NCBI RefSeq assembly: GCF_003353065.1
Contig: NZ_CP027806.1
Coordinates: 434,001-498,000, forward strand
Origin: Cyclonatronum proteinivorum
Lineage (GTDB): Bacteria; Bacteroidota; Rhodothermia; Balneolales; Cyclonatronaceae
Direction of reading: 5' to 3'
Length of the DNA stretch: 64,000 nucleotides
The notes below the pieces were generated by a model, which was given only the letters and a program-made list of their open reading frames with translations, was not told where the DNA came from and did not search any database. Each line of letters starts with the position of its first letter. Position 1 is the first letter of the stretch. The translations under genes and the position numbers were made by a program. Shown in pieces: positions 26,625 through 36,301 of the stretch.

Positions 26625-29243
26625 ATGAAATCCTTAGTTATAGTTGAGTCACCAACCAAAGCGAAAACCATCAAAAAGTATCTGCCCAAAGGGTACGTTG
26701 TCGATTCATCGAACGGGCACATACGCGATCTTCCGGCGTCTGCCAAAGAGGTGCCGGCCAAAGTAAAAAAAGAAAAATGGGCTTCGCTGGGGATTAACAC
26801 CGAACAGGACTACGAGCCGCTGTATGTGGTCTCTACGCCGAAAAAGAAGGTGGTTAAAAAGCTAAAGGATTTAATAAAGGAAGCGGATGAGCTCATTCTG
26901 GCAACAGATGAAGACCGCGAGGGAGAGGGCATATCCTGGCACCTGAAAGAAGTGCTGAAACCCAAGGTTCCGGTTAAGCGGATGGTATTTCATGAGATTA
27001 CTGAGGAAGCCATCAAGCGCGCACTTGGTGAATTTCGTGATATCGACATGAACCTTGTTGACGCACAGGAAACGCGCCGCATTATCGACCGGCTTGCCGG
27101 ATATACCATCTCCCCGCTGTTATGGAAGAAAATTGCGCCGGGCCTGTCTGCCGGACGGGTGCAGTCCGTTGCGGTAAAACTTATCGTTGACCGGGAGCGC
27201 GAACGCATGCGGTTCCGCAGCGGAACGTACTGTGACCTGAAAGCGGTGCTCAACCCTGAGGGTAAAAAATCAACTTTTGAAGCCGAAATGAGCGAGCTCA
27301 ACGGCAAGCGGCTGGCTTCAGGGAAAGATTTTGACGAAAACACCGGCAAGCTCAAAAAGCCCGACGCGGTCGAGCTGTTGAACATCGAACAGGCTGAAGC
27401 GCTCAAAGAACAGCTTTTGAGCAAAGCAAGCTGGCAGGTGCTGCAGGTTGATACCAAAGAGCAAAAACGCTCGCCGGCTCCGCCATTTACGACATCAACC
27501 CTGCAACAGGAATCCAACCGTAAGTTTGGGTTTTCTGCGGGAGATACCATGCGGGTGGCGCAGTCGCTGTATGAACAGGGCTTTATCACCTACATGCGTA
27601 CGGACTCCACCTTCCTGTCGAATCAGGCCATTGCCGCTGCCCGTTCAGGCGTCAGCGCGCTGTATGGTGATGAATACCTGAGCGAAAAAGAAAGACGCTA
27701 TGCTACCAAATCTAAGGCCGCACAGGAAGCGCATGAGGCCATACGACCTGCAGGCAGTCATTTCCGGGTTCCGAACGAAACCGGTTTGGACGGGCGTGAG
27801 CTGAAGCTTTACGACCTGATCTGGAAACGTACCGTTGCAACGCAGATGGCCGAAGCGCGCATAGCATTTACGAACGTGCTTATCTCAGGGCAGATCCCCC
27901 CAGCAAAGGATGTGCTGAGCGGCCCGCTTGAAGGAAAATCCAGGCCCGACGGCAGTCTCGAAGCCCGATTTAAGGCTTCCGGAAAGAAGATTCTTTTCCC
28001 GGGTTATTTCAGGGCTTATGTTGAAGGAAGCGACGACCCCGAAGCGCAGCTTGAAGATCAGGATAAGCCGCTTCCGGCGCTTAATGAAGCGGATGAGCTT
28101 GCCTGTAAAAAACTTGAGGCCGTAACACACGAAACCAAGCCGCCCGCCCGCTTCACGGAAGCAACACTAATTAAATTTCTGGAAAAAGAGGGTGTGGGCC
28201 GCCCAAGTACTTATGCTTCTATTATCGGCACCATTCAGGACCGGAAATATGCCCAAAAGGAAGGCTCTGCTCTGGTGCCTTCATTTACGGCCTTTGCCGT
28301 AACCGAGCTGCTCGAAACGCATTTCCCCGATGTTGTGGATACACACTTCACATCTGAGATGGAAAATCAGTTAGATGAAATCGCACACGGCAATTATGAC
28401 CGCCTTTCCTATATCCGCTCTTATTTTGAAGGGGAAAAAGGCCTTAAAGAAAATGTGGAGAAACAGGAGTCGCAAATTGATCCGGCTCTTGCACGCCGAA
28501 TCAATCTTCCGATTGAAGGCCTTGATGGCATAGAGCTTTTTGTAGGCCGTTTTGGTCCGTATGTGCAGCTTAAAAAGGATGAGGAAACGGTTTCGGCTTC
28601 CATACCTGAAAGCCTTGCGCCCTGTGATCTGACAGCGGACAAAATCAAGGAGCTGATTGAAATTTCTGAGGAGGGGCCGGATATTTTGGGTCAGGATCCG
28701 GAAACCGGTGAAAACGTATATCTTCTGATTGGCCGCTACGGGCCTTATGTTCAGTTGGGTGAGGTAACGGAAACCAATAAAAAACCCAAGCGCGGTTCTT
28801 TGCTCAAAGGCATGAGCCCTGAAGACGTAGACCTGAAGCTTGCGCTGAAGCTGTTGTCACTTCCCCGCACGCTGGGCAAGCACCCGGAAACCGGAGAGGA
28901 CGTAAAGGCAGGTGTCGGAAGGTACGGACCCTTTATTCTGCACGACGGGAAGTTCAAGTCTCTTGGGAAGGATGACAACGTACTCGAAGTGAGCCTTGAC
29001 CGTGCCCTTGAGGTGCTGGCCCAGCAAAAAACGGCCGGCAAAGGCAGGGGGCGCGGGAGCGCGTCGGTACTGCGCGAGCTCGGCGCCCATCCCAAAACAG
29101 GCGACGCCATCAACATACTTGATGGTCGTTATGGCCCTTACATCAAGTTTGGCAAGAAAAATATCAGCCTGCCCAAAAATGCTGATGCGCAGGCCTTCAC
29201 ACTCGAAGAGGCTGTCGAACTCATCAAACAAAAAACCAAATAA
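26625..29243 (+). CDS. topA: DNA topoisomerase I
   Basis: The 872-residue type IA topoisomerase has a TOPRIM domain (2-120; VIVESPTKAKTIKKYL and ATDEDREGEGISWH), the central domain with DRLAGYTISPLLWKK, the active-site Tyr323 in FITYMRTDS, and HEAIRPAGS. The C-terminus has four topo-C repeats with GR(F/Y)GP(Y/F) cores instead of zinc fingers, as common outside Proteobacteria. It relaxes negative supercoils. It is followed 31 bp later by an orphan gene on the same strand. Confidence 0.97.
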   Translation: MKSLVIVESPTKAKTIKKYLPKGYVVDSSNGHIRDLPASAKEVPAKVKKEKWASLGINTEQDYEPLYVVSTPKKKVVKKLKDLIKEADELILATDEDREGEGISWHLKEVLKPKVPVKRMVFHEITEEAIKRALGEFRDIDMNLVDAQETRRIIDRLAGYTISPLLWKKIAPGLSAGRVQSVAVKLIVDRERERMRFRSGTYCDLKAVLNPEGKKSTFEAEMSELNGKRLASGKDFDENTGKLKKPDAVELLNIEQAEALKEQLLSKASWQVLQVDTKEQKRSPAPPFTTSTLQQESNRKFGFSAGDTMRVAQSLYEQGFITYMRTDSTFLSNQAIAAARSGVSALYGDEYLSEKERRYATKSKAAQEAHEAIRPAGSHFRVPNETGLDGRELKLYDLIWKRTVATQMAEARIAFTNVLISGQIPPAKDVLSGPLEGKSRPDGSLEARFKASGKKILFPGYFRAYVEGSDDPEAQLEDQDKPLPALNEADELACKKLEAVTHETKPPARFTEATLIKFLEKEGVGRPSTYASIIGTIQDRKYAQKEGSALVPSFTAFAVTELLETHFPDVVDTHFTSEMENQLDEIAHGNYDRLSYIRSYFEGEKGLKENVEKQESQIDPALARRINLPIEGLDGIELFVGRFGPYVQLKKDEETVSASIPESLAPCDLTADKIKELIEISEEGPDILGQDPETGENVYLLIGRYGPYVQLGEVTETNKKPKRGSLLKGMSPEDVDLKLALKLLSLPRTLGKHPETGEDVKAGVGRYGPFILHDGKFKSLGKDDNVLEVSLDRALEVLAQQKTAGKGRGRGSASVLRELGAHPKTGDAINILDGRYGPYIKFGKKNISLPKNADAQAFTLEEAVELIKQKTK

Positions 29244-29274
29244 CGCCCTTTATTAAGGTAACGAGTCCTGTTTT

Positions 29275-29787
29275 ATGTCGGCAGTCGCTCAGGCATATTT
29301 TGAATACCCGCCCAACATTCAGGTGCTGGATTTGGCTACGCTTGTTTCAACCTACAGGCAACGGGGGGAAGCATTCAGTGTTCCGCCTGCAGAAATCGTC
29401 AGTTGTGCGGTAACGCGGCGTATCTTAAAACGCTCAAAGCGCTGGTTCGGGCTTCATTATTCCCAAAAAGCCTGGGACGCTCTTCTGACTACCGGCTCCG
29501 AGGGCTATCCCCTTACACCTGCGGAGTTTAATATACTCGGTCTTGCGGCGGCTCCGCCTGAAGACGCCGAAGCGCTTGCCCGGGATTTCGCCCAAAAAAA
29601 TTGCGGCACGACCGCAGAGCTGGGGTATCTCATCATCAACGACCTGATTCAGTTTGGTTTCTTAAGCTCCCCTAATGATTATGAGCTGTATCTCACTGCG
29701 CGGGGTGAAATTGCCCTTGATGGTCTGTCGAGAAGGTTGTACGGGACGGCATTTGACGCGGAGCTTCTCTGGTATCAGCAAAGTTAA
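29275..29787 (+). CDS. Protein of unknown function downstream of topA
   Basis: I do not recognise this 170-residue soluble protein. It has no signal or membrane segment. Its C-terminal half (GYLIINDLIQFGFLSSPNDYELYLTARGEIALDG) has the helix-strand pattern of a winged-helix domain. It starts 31 bp after topA and is likely co-transcribed, but a functional link is only suggested by position. Confidence 0.68.
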   Translation: MSAVAQAYFEYPPNIQVLDLATLVSTYRQRGEAFSVPPAEIVSCAVTRRILKRSKRWFGLHYSQKAWDALLTTGSEGYPLTPAEFNILGLAAAPPEDAEALARDFAQKNCGTTAELGYLIINDLIQFGFLSSPNDYELYLTARGEIALDGLSRRLYGTAFDAELLWYQQS

Positions 29788-29862
29788 GCCGGGTAACTTG
29801 TTTCAGGTAAGTACGCACCCAACAGGCTTGAGGACGGCTATGAATGATTCGCCGGAATAAAG

Positions 29863-29891
29863 AAATGCCGCTTTTGTGGACGGCGGCATTT
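29863..29891 (+). terminator. Hairpin after the topA-linked gene
   Basis: A 9-bp stem AAATGCCGC / GCGGCATTT with an 11-nt loop lies 76 bp after the stop. The T tract is short, so termination efficiency is doubtful. Confidence 0.45.
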
Positions 29892-29955
29892 GTGAAGCCT
29901 GAAATACCGCGATTTGAAAGCCGTTATCCGTGATCGTTTTTTTTGATACAGCCCC

Positions 29956-30002
29956 ATAAAAAAGCGGTTAAGCTTTCAGCCGGAAGGGCAGAAACTTAAC
30001 CG
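29956..30002 (-). terminator. Terminator of the GNAT gene
   Basis: The stem CGGTTAAG / CTTAACCG (29965-30002) has an A-rich left flank that is a U tract for the leftward transcript. It lies 45 bp after the GNAT stop. Confidence 0.7.
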
Positions 30003-30046
30003 TTTCATACAGGCCGGGTGACTTATGTCCGGGTGATTCCGCGGGA

Positions 30047-30535
30047 TTATTTTCTAATGTAGATCATCTTTTGATGAGGCAGGCCTGCGTCATCATAAAC
30101 ACGCCCAACCGTGTTAAATCCGTATTTCTGATAAAACGGGATGGCGTGTGTCTGTGCACTCAGCTCTATAATGCGGCGTCCATCGGAAAAGGCTTTGTTC
30201 ATCAGGTGAATCATTATCAGATGGCCGAGATATTTGCCGCGATAAGATTTTAGTACGCACATGCGTCCGAGTTTTCCATCCGGGGTAAGCCTGCCTGTTG
30301 CAACAGGCTTACCGGCATTGTTATACACCACGACATGATGTGAAACCGGATCATAGCCATCGACTTCTAATTCGATGGGTACTTTTTGCTCATGCACGAA
30401 AACACTGAATCTGACCTTAAGGAGGTCGTGCGAATGCTTGTGCCATGAAGCTGTTTTAACAGTGAAGTTCTTGAAGCGACCTGATCTGAGAAGCGATCCT
30501 TTTTTTCTTTGCGTTTTTGAATTTGCAGTCAACAT
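30047..30535 (-). CDS. GNAT family N-acetyltransferase
   Basis: The 162-residue protein has the GNAT fold: VRFSVFVHEQKVPIELEVDGYDP (41-63), VATGRLTPDGKLGRMCVLKSYRGKYLGHLIM (78-108) with the RGxxxG acetyl-CoA loop, and a C-terminal PFYQKYGFNTVG. The first 28 residues are very basic and may be an extension; there is a later Met only at the motif B region, so the ATG at 30535 is kept. The substrate is unknown. Confidence 0.86.
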   Translation of the reverse strand: MLTANSKTQRKKGSLLRSGRFKNFTVKTASWHKHSHDLLKVRFSVFVHEQKVPIELEVDGYDPVSHHVVVYNNAGKPVATGRLTPDGKLGRMCVLKSYRGKYLGHLIMIHLMNKAFSDGRRIIELSAQTHAIPFYQKYGFNTVGRVYDDAGLPHQKMIYIRK

Positions 30536-30923
30536 AACAATCGATCTCCTTTAAGTTTATCATCAATTAGGCAATTTTCAGGGTATCGTACAAATAACTG
30601 CAGTTACAGACCTTTGTATATTTGTAATCAAGTAAGAAACCTGTCCCGTAGTTTCTCAGTGTAACTTGTTACAAACGTAGCTTATTACAGTATTGCTGAC
30701 AAATATATTGCTTAGACAAGCATATATTGCCTGAGTTTTTTGGTGTTGAGTCCTTGAGGCTTGCAGATATAGGTATAACCCTTTGATTATAATAACTAAA
30801 AAAAGACCGGTTTATCTCAGAGATTTAGCCTTTTATTTGTAAAAATAATTTTTCTGCGTGTCTGCAGAAAGAATGAAGTGGCACTGAAAGAAATAAATAT
30901 TTGATTTTTAGCGGTATAGGCTA
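30536..30923. other. AT-rich intergenic region
   Basis: 388 bp without a supportable gene. It must contain the GNAT promoter; CAAATATA at 30700-30707 reads TATATTTG on the minus strand, a match to the Bacteroidota -7 box, but without a well-spaced -33 TTG. Confidence 0.4.
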
Positions 30924-31748
30924 TCACTTGCTGTCGAAGTAAGCCTTTGAAATGGCCGCGAACTGTTGCGGCTGATCCAAAAATGCATAATGACCAGCTG
31001 ATTTAATTTTGATCAGCACGCCATTTTTTAACCCCGCTTCCATGCGTTCAGCCTGATACAGCGGGGTTGCGTCATCGTTTTCTCCCCAAACAAGCAATAC
31101 TTCGTGCCCGATAAGCGGTAAACACGGCTCCAGGTATTCCCTAACGGTTTTTACGAAAACTTCACGCATCACACCGTTCAGCTGACTGTAATCGGCGGAG
31201 CCCAGGGACTTCCACGCCGCTGTTTGCCGCATTCGTGCAAGTCCTTTTTCTCTCATACCCGGTGGCAGGAGCATAAACGGGGCTTTAAGCATTTTTGCGA
31301 GTGCCGTCCGGTAGTAGTAGCGCCAGCTGCGGCGCGGTTTCATGCCTGCGCCGCCCGTAATCAGGACTTTATTGAAATGGCTTGCGTATTGCGGGTCAGA
31401 CAGGAGTTTCAGCATTACCCTTGCGCCAAAAGAGTGCGCAATCACCCCAACCGGCCGATCCCCAAAAAGCTCCTTTTTCAGGGCAAAGGTGAAGCGGGCA
31501 TAGGCGGTGACATCCCAGGCTTCATCAGGTGCAGCCGTTTTTCCAAAGCCCGGGAAGTCTGGCAACACACAGCGAAAGTTGTTTCCCAGTGCAGCCGCAA
31601 GGCCCGCCATAGTATCAGCGCTGCATCCCCATCCATGCAGAAAAAGAATAACATCCCCATTTGCAGAACCATATTCTTTGAGGCGCACTTTCAGCCTGCC
31701 AACTTCGGCAAACTTCTCAGCCGGAACACCTTCACTCAGTATTGCCAT
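30924..31748 (-). CDS. Alpha/beta-fold hydrolase
   Basis: The 274-residue protein has the alpha/beta hydrolase signature: oxyanion region FLHGWGCSADTM (37-48), DFPGFGKT (64-71), nucleophile elbow AHSFGA (Ser106), acid in WGENDDATP and the catalytic His in SAGHYAFLDQP. No signal peptide. It may be an esterase, lipase or C-C hydrolase; the substrate cannot be told. Confidence 0.88.
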   Translation of the reverse strand: MAILSEGVPAEKFAEVGRLKVRLKEYGSANGDVILFLHGWGCSADTMAGLAAALGNNFRCVLPDFPGFGKTAAPDEAWDVTAYARFTFALKKELFGDRPVGVIAHSFGARVMLKLLSDPQYASHFNKVLITGGAGMKPRRSWRYYYRTALAKMLKAPFMLLPPGMREKGLARMRQTAAWKSLGSADYSQLNGVMREVFVKTVREYLEPCLPLIGHEVLLVWGENDDATPLYQAERMEAGLKNGVLIKIKSAGHYAFLDQPQQFAAISKAYFDSK

Positions 31749-31963
31749 AAATGCTGTCGGGTGGTTTTTATTTAATTTGTTTTAATTTCACGGGCACACC
31801 TTACCAGGAATTCTCCCATTGCACGGCCACAGGATACAGCTCCAAAAATAATGTGCATTTTAGCCCAAATTTAATTAAATAGCGGCTATTAAATTCAGCT
31901 TAATACCATGAATTCCAAAGTGTTCTTTTTCTACATCACAACTAACTAAAGACTTTATCTGCC

Positions 31964-32659
31964 ATGAAAAGATTTCTTTACTTTCTCACGGACCGGCTAC
32001 AGATAACGTATTATGAGCGAATCAGTGTACTCACCCTTGGAGGGCTTTTCATTCTTCTGTTAACTATCAATCAATTATACAAACCGGCGGTAGCTTTCTC
32101 TGAAGAAGACTACGCTGAAGTTATTGCTGACTTCCACGCGAGGCTTGAGCTGCGTGAAAGCGAGCGGCAGGAACTTTTAGCAAGATACTATCCGGAAGCA
32201 GAACCTTCAGCTGTTGCGGAAGCTGAGATTACATCCGTAGATAGTCCGGACTCAGGCCCGGCGCGGCTGCAAGGCGCAAGCCGATCGCCCGCGCAGGAAC
32301 AGACTGTACAGCAAGCGTCTCCGGCAAGCACCCCGGCTGTTCTTTCAGCAGAAACAGCTTCTGAAAAAAACACGGCTGAATCCGACAATCTTGTTTCAGC
32401 TGACAATCTTACTGAAAGCGCGGCAGTTGTTACCCCGACATCGGTTGCATCAGATTCAAAGATAAACATCAATACCGCTGATACAGATGAGCTTGTTCAG
32501 CTGCCGGGTATAGGACCCGCTATTGCAGCCCGCATCATTGAATACAGAAATGAGTTTGGTCCTTTTGAAGAAATCAGCGAAATAAAAAATGTACGCGGGA
32601 TTGGACAGGCCCGTTTCGACGCTATCAAAGACTACATCACGACCGGAAAAGACGACTAA
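31964..32659 (+). CDS. ComEA-like membrane-anchored helix-hairpin-helix protein
   Basis: The 231-residue protein has one N-terminal membrane helix (21-37), a helical region (45-78), a long Ala/Ser/Thr/Glu linker (80-165) and a C-terminal HhH domain (167-226; ININTADTDELVQLPGIGP, then IKNVRGIGQARFDAI). ComEA binds incoming DNA at the inner membrane or in the periplasm during natural transformation. The anchored form with a long linker would let the HhH domain reach across the periplasm. The repeat copy 2 begins at the base after its stop codon. Confidence 0.87.
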   Translation: MKRFLYFLTDRLQITYYERISVLTLGGLFILLLTINQLYKPAVAFSEEDYAEVIADFHARLELRESERQELLARYYPEAEPSAVAEAEITSVDSPDSGPARLQGASRSPAQEQTVQQASPASTPAVLSAETASEKNTAESDNLVSADNLTESAAVVTPTSVASDSKININTADTDELVQLPGIGPAIAARIIEYRNEFGPFEEISEIKNVRGIGQARFDAIKDYITTGKDD

Positions 32660-32885
32660 CCCGCATTATTCACCAAGAAATTTTCTTGCTGGCAAGGCGA
32701 AGATGAAAACTCAGCGGAAGGTTACCTAAGTACCCGGAGCATGAGTTTTAAGCTTCAACGCGGCCAGCGGGGAAATTTCGCAGCCATTGTAACGTAGCCA
32801 AATTTAAGTAACCGTAACTTTTCACTAAGCTAAATTTAAACTATCATTTAGGCAAGCAAACACTTTTCATTGTGAATAATGCGGG
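32660..32885. repeat. 226-bp structured repeat, copy 2
   Basis: Perfect 14-bp terminal inverted repeats (CCCGCATTATTCAC / GTGAATAATGCGGG) enclose the same ordered stem sequences as copies 1 and 3. The left end abuts the comEA-like stop codon and the right end lies 37 bp before porX, so it may provide or change the porX 5' region. Confidence 0.88.
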
Positions 32886-32922
32886 CTAATAAGCACGCTT
32901 CACATTTTAAACTATATCATCA

Positions 32923-34473
32923 ATGAGTATTCGCATTTTATGGGCTGACGATGAAATCGATCGCCTGAAACCACACATTATGTTTCTGGAAAACAAGGGG
33001 TTTGAGATGATTCCCGTAACCAACGGGGAAGACGCCATCACCTTGGTTGAAAAAGAAGCCTTCGACCTTGTTTTTCTGGATGAGCAAATGCCCGGCATGG
33101 ACGGGCTGACAACACTCGGCAAAATCAAAAAAATCAATCAGCAGATTCCTGTTGTGATGATTACCAAGAGTGAAGAAGAATTCATCATGGAAGACGCCAT
33201 CGGGTTTAAAATAGCCGACTACCTGATCAAGCCGGTCAACCCGAACCAAATCTTACTCACCATCAAGCGCATTCTTGATCAGAAAAGGCTTACAAATGAA
33301 AAGTCAGCTCAAAATTACCTGCAGAGTTTTCAGAGTATCAGTGCGCAGATTCAGAGCCGGCCGGACTGGTCGGAGTGGATCTCCATTTACAGCGCCCTGA
33401 CCAACTGGGAGCTTGAGCTCGAAAAAGGCGATGAAGGGCTGTTGCAGGTTCTGTACGATCAGATTCAGCAGGCTAACACGGAGTTCGGCAAGTTCATCGA
33501 CAGCGAGTATCAGTACTGGCTCACCAAGGAAGCCGATGAGCGTCCGCTACTCTCGGTTGATATCGTTAAGGAATACATTCATCCGCACATTGGCGGGGAC
33601 TATGACAGCAATTTCCTGTTTTTAATCGACTGCATGCGCTATGATCAGTGGCTCGTTTTTGAACGGTTGCTCCGGGAGTTCTATCATATCGATACCGACT
33701 TTTACTACTCCATCCTGCCCACCGCTACGCCTTATTCCCGCAATGCCATCTTTGCCGGTCTGTATCCCGCAGATATCGAAAAGCATTATCCGCAATTCTG
33801 GAAAAATGCTGAAGGAGATGAGTCATCCCTGAATCAGGACGAGCCCGACCTTCTGCGCGAACAGCTGCGGCGCCTGGGGCACGGTTTTGAGCCGCGCTAT
33901 GAAAAAGTGCTGCACAAAGAAGAAGGGAAAAAGATTGCAGACCGGATTATGAACTACGTACAGAACCCCGTAAATGCTTTTGTTTTTAATTTTGTGGATA
34001 CCCTTGTGCACTACCGGTCGGATTCGGACGTGCTCAAAGAAATTGCGCCGGATGTACCGGCATTCCGCTCTCTTGCCCGCACCTGGTTTCAGCACTCCAA
34101 TTTGCTGCAGATTCTCAAAGACCTGAGCACGAAGAACGTGCGCATTGTGATTACCACCGATCACGGCTCGGTAAGGTCGCTGCGGGATACCAAGGTACTG
34201 GGCGACCGCAACACTTCCACAAGCCTGCGCTACAAATTCGGGCGGCACTTAAAGGCAGACAAGAACGCAGCCATTATAGTCGATAACCCGGCTGATTACC
34301 GGCTTCCCCGCATTAATTCGAGCACTAATTACATCATTGCCAAAGAAGACTACTACTTTGTCTATCCTACGAATTATCACCGCTTTCAGAACAAATACCG
34401 CGACACCTTTCAGCATGGCGGCGCTTCAATGGAAGAGATGATTCTGCCGGTTTCGGTGCTTACCCCAAAGTAA
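32923..34473 (+). CDS. porX: PorX-type response regulator with PglZ (alkaline phosphatase-like) domain
   Basis: The 516-residue protein has a CheY-like receiver (1-122; Asp9/Asp10, phospho-acceptor Asp53 in FLDEQMPG, Thr81, Lys103), a helical linker and a PglZ domain of the alkaline phosphatase superfamily (~205-516; [11 protein letters not shown] with Asp236, [15 protein letters not shown] and TTDHGSVRS with Asp413/His414, [12 protein letters not shown]). PorX regulates T9SS genes with the sensor kinase PorY and the sigma factor SigP; its effector domain hydrolyses linear phosphodiesters and oligonucleotides in studied homologues. No kinase gene is adjacent. Two repeat copies flank the gene. 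Confidence 0.95.
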   Translation: MSIRILWADDEIDRLKPHIMFLENKGFEMIPVTNGEDAITLVEKEAFDLVFLDEQMPGMDGLTTLGKIKKINQQIPVVMITKSEEEFIMEDAIGFKIADYLIKPVNPNQILLTIKRILDQKRLTNEKSAQNYLQSFQSISAQIQSRPDWSEWISIYSALTNWELELEKGDEGLLQVLYDQIQQANTEFGKFIDSEYQYWLTKEADERPLLSVDIVKEYIHPHIGGDYDSNFLFLIDCMRYDQWLVFERLLREFYHIDTDFYYSILPTATPYSRNAIFAGLYPADIEKHYPQFWKNAEGDESSLNQDEPDLLREQLRRLGHGFEPRYEKVLHKEEGKKIADRIMNYVQNPVNAFVFNFVDTLVHYRSDSDVLKEIAPDVPAFRSLARTWFQHSNLLQILKDLSTKNVRIVITTDHGSVRSLRDTKVLGDRNTSTSLRYKFGRHLKADKNAAIIVDNPADYRLPRINSSTNYIIAKEDYYFVYPTNYHRFQNKYRDTFQHGGASMEEMILPVSVLTPK

Positions 34474-34567
34474 GGTAAGGCGCCCCCTGATTAGCCTGCA
34501 CGATTCACCGGAAAAACCCGCTGTAAATCATGCGGGCTAAATTATTAATTGGTGATACAGTTTTTAA

Positions 34568-34823
34568 CCCGCATTATTCACCAAGAAATTTTCTTGCTGG
34601 CAAGGCGAAGCTAAAAACTCAACGGAAGGGTACCTAAGTACCCTGAGCATGAGTTTTCAGCTTCAACGCAGCCAGCGGGGAAATTTCGCAGCACAAGAAT
34701 CACTTCGCTCGGTGCGCAGTGTCTTCACACCACACTGAAATTTGGGCCGCTGGTGTCTTTCACTAAGACTTATTCAAACTTAGGTTCAGCAAATAAATTC
34801 TATTTAATTGTGAATAATGCGGG
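34568..34823. repeat. 256-bp structured repeat, copy 3
   Basis: Perfect terminal inverted repeats of at least 17 bp (TTAACCCGCATTATTCAC at the left; its complement at the right, counting flanking bases). It shares the stem region with copies 1 and 2; the right half is longer and diverged. A short palindromic AACCCGC...GCGGG at about 34518-34545 sits just before it. Confidence 0.88.
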
Positions 34824-34887
34824 TTAATCATTATAATCAGACCATTCTTTTCTAATCTCACGTACCTTTCCACGAAACAACAGCATT

Positions 34888-35526
34888 TTGAATCCGATTC
34901 TGTACTTCATTCGGGACATCAGAAAAACAGGCGCGGTTGCGCCAAGCTCGAAATACTTATGCAGCGACATGGTTCGCTTTCTTTCAGAAAAAGTACAGCA
35001 ATCTTCCAGGCCCCTTCGGATTCTTGAACTCGGACCCGGCACCGGCACGCTTACAAAAGCTATTCTCCGCGTGATTCGCCCGCAGGATTCACTCGATCTC
35101 GTGGAAATCAACCCGCACTTTTGCCGTATGCTTCGCCGGGAGTTCCGGCACCCAAACATGCAGGTACACTATGCCGACCTTTTGGAATTCAACCCTGAAG
35201 AAAAATTCGACTACATTTTTTCAAGTATTCCCTACGAGAGTATTCCGGAAGAAGTAAGCAAAGGCATGTGGGAGCAAAAACTGAAGCTATGCAAACCCGG
35301 TGGCCTTATCTCTTATTACAAGTACGTGAACTTCAATCACTTCCGCTGTAAGTTCGAAAAGGAGCTTGTTGAAACCTGTAGTATTGACCGCTCCTTTGTG
35401 ATTCGCAATTTCCCGCCTGCACAGCTGTTCACGCTTCGGATTGGAAAAGAACCAGAAGCCGCTCCTGCACCGGTCAAGCTTGCCCGGAAGAAAAACAGCA
35501 AACCCCGCTTTATGCTCACTGCCTGA
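34888..35526 (+). CDS. SAM-dependent methyltransferase, PmtA-like
   Basis: The 212-residue protein starts at TTG 34888. It has the SAM-binding motif LELGPGTGT (46-54), acidic motif LDLVEINPHFC (~68-79) and YDYIFSSIPYES, with an N-terminal TGAVAPSSKYL typical of phospholipid N-methyltransferases (PmtA) and rRNA-dimethylase-like enzymes. A phosphatidylethanolamine methyltransferase role is possible but not shown. The C-terminus is basic. No close operon partner. Confidence 0.78.
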   Translation: MNPILYFIRDIRKTGAVAPSSKYLCSDMVRFLSEKVQQSSRPLRILELGPGTGTLTKAILRVIRPQDSLDLVEINPHFCRMLRREFRHPNMQVHYADLLEFNPEEKFDYIFSSIPYESIPEEVSKGMWEQKLKLCKPGGLISYYKYVNFNHFRCKFEKELVETCSIDRSFVIRNFPPAQLFTLRIGKEPEAAPAPVKLARKKNSKPRFMLTA

Positions 35527-35571
35527 ATCAGGTGTGTAATTCCAGGTGAGATCGCTAAAAACGGAGCAAAA

Positions 35572-36273
35572 TCAGGGATTTTGAAACGCAACAGGTCCGT
35601 TTTGCTTCAGCCAGCGCTCCGCTTCATGCCGCCGTGGATACAGTGAATCAACCAACGCCCAAAACTCCGGACTGTGGTTCATGTGCCGCAGATGGCACAG
35701 CTCGTGCACGTAAATGTAGTCCTGTACAAAACGCGGGCACTTGATCAGGCGCCAGTTCAGATTGATGTTACCCTTGGAAGAACAGCTTCCCCACTTGGTC
35801 CGCTGACTCCGAATGGTCACTTTGTGAAAGCTGAAATTGAATTCCTTTGCTTTCGCGATAAGCCTTTTGCCAATGTGTTGCACGGCCCAGTTTGAATACA
35901 GCCAGGTATAGAGACTTACACCGGGCTTCTCATATTTACTGATTTCTATTTTGAAGCGACCCTTCTCCAGTTCAAAGCGGGTTTGCGGGGCATTTTGGAT
36001 GATATCCACCGGTACCCACTCCCCATCATAGAGCAAAAAGCCTTCATCAAAGCGGTTCAGCGATTTTACTTGCTCCTTTCGTGCGTTCAGTTTGTGAAGG
36101 TTTTCCTGTACCCAATCCCGTTTTTCATCCAAAAAGCCTTGCAGCTCCCCGTCGCTCACGCGGGATGGACCCGAAACAATGACCTCGTTCGGCTTTACCC
36201 GAATACGGATATGTTTCTGATTGCGGCGCCGCTCAAAGCGTACGACTCCGGTAAGTTTATCTTTGTGCTTCAT
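35572..36273 (-). CDS. YgjP-like zinc metallopeptidase
   Basis: The 233-residue protein matches the YgjP/WLM-like family (DUF45): TKWGSCSSKGNINLNWRL (159-176) and the zinc site HELCHLRHMNH (190-200), giving His190, His194 and probably His200, with Glu191 as catalytic base. The N-terminal half is beta-rich. No signal peptide, so cytosolic. It ends the block of genes that begins at gltX, 28 bp downstream of the gltX stop in coordinate terms; the two genes share a strand. Confidence 0.87.
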   Translation of the reverse strand: MKHKDKLTGVVRFERRRNQKHIRIRVKPNEVIVSGPSRVSDGELQGFLDEKRDWVQENLHKLNARKEQVKSLNRFDEGFLLYDGEWVPVDIIQNAPQTRFELEKGRFKIEISKYEKPGVSLYTWLYSNWAVQHIGKRLIAKAKEFNFSFHKVTIRSQRTKWGSCSSKGNINLNWRLIKCPRFVQDYIYVHELCHLRHMNHSPEFWALVDSLYPRRHEAERWLKQNGPVAFQNP

Positions 36274-36301
36274 GGAATACAGGAACTAATTCGCTCGCAG
36301 T

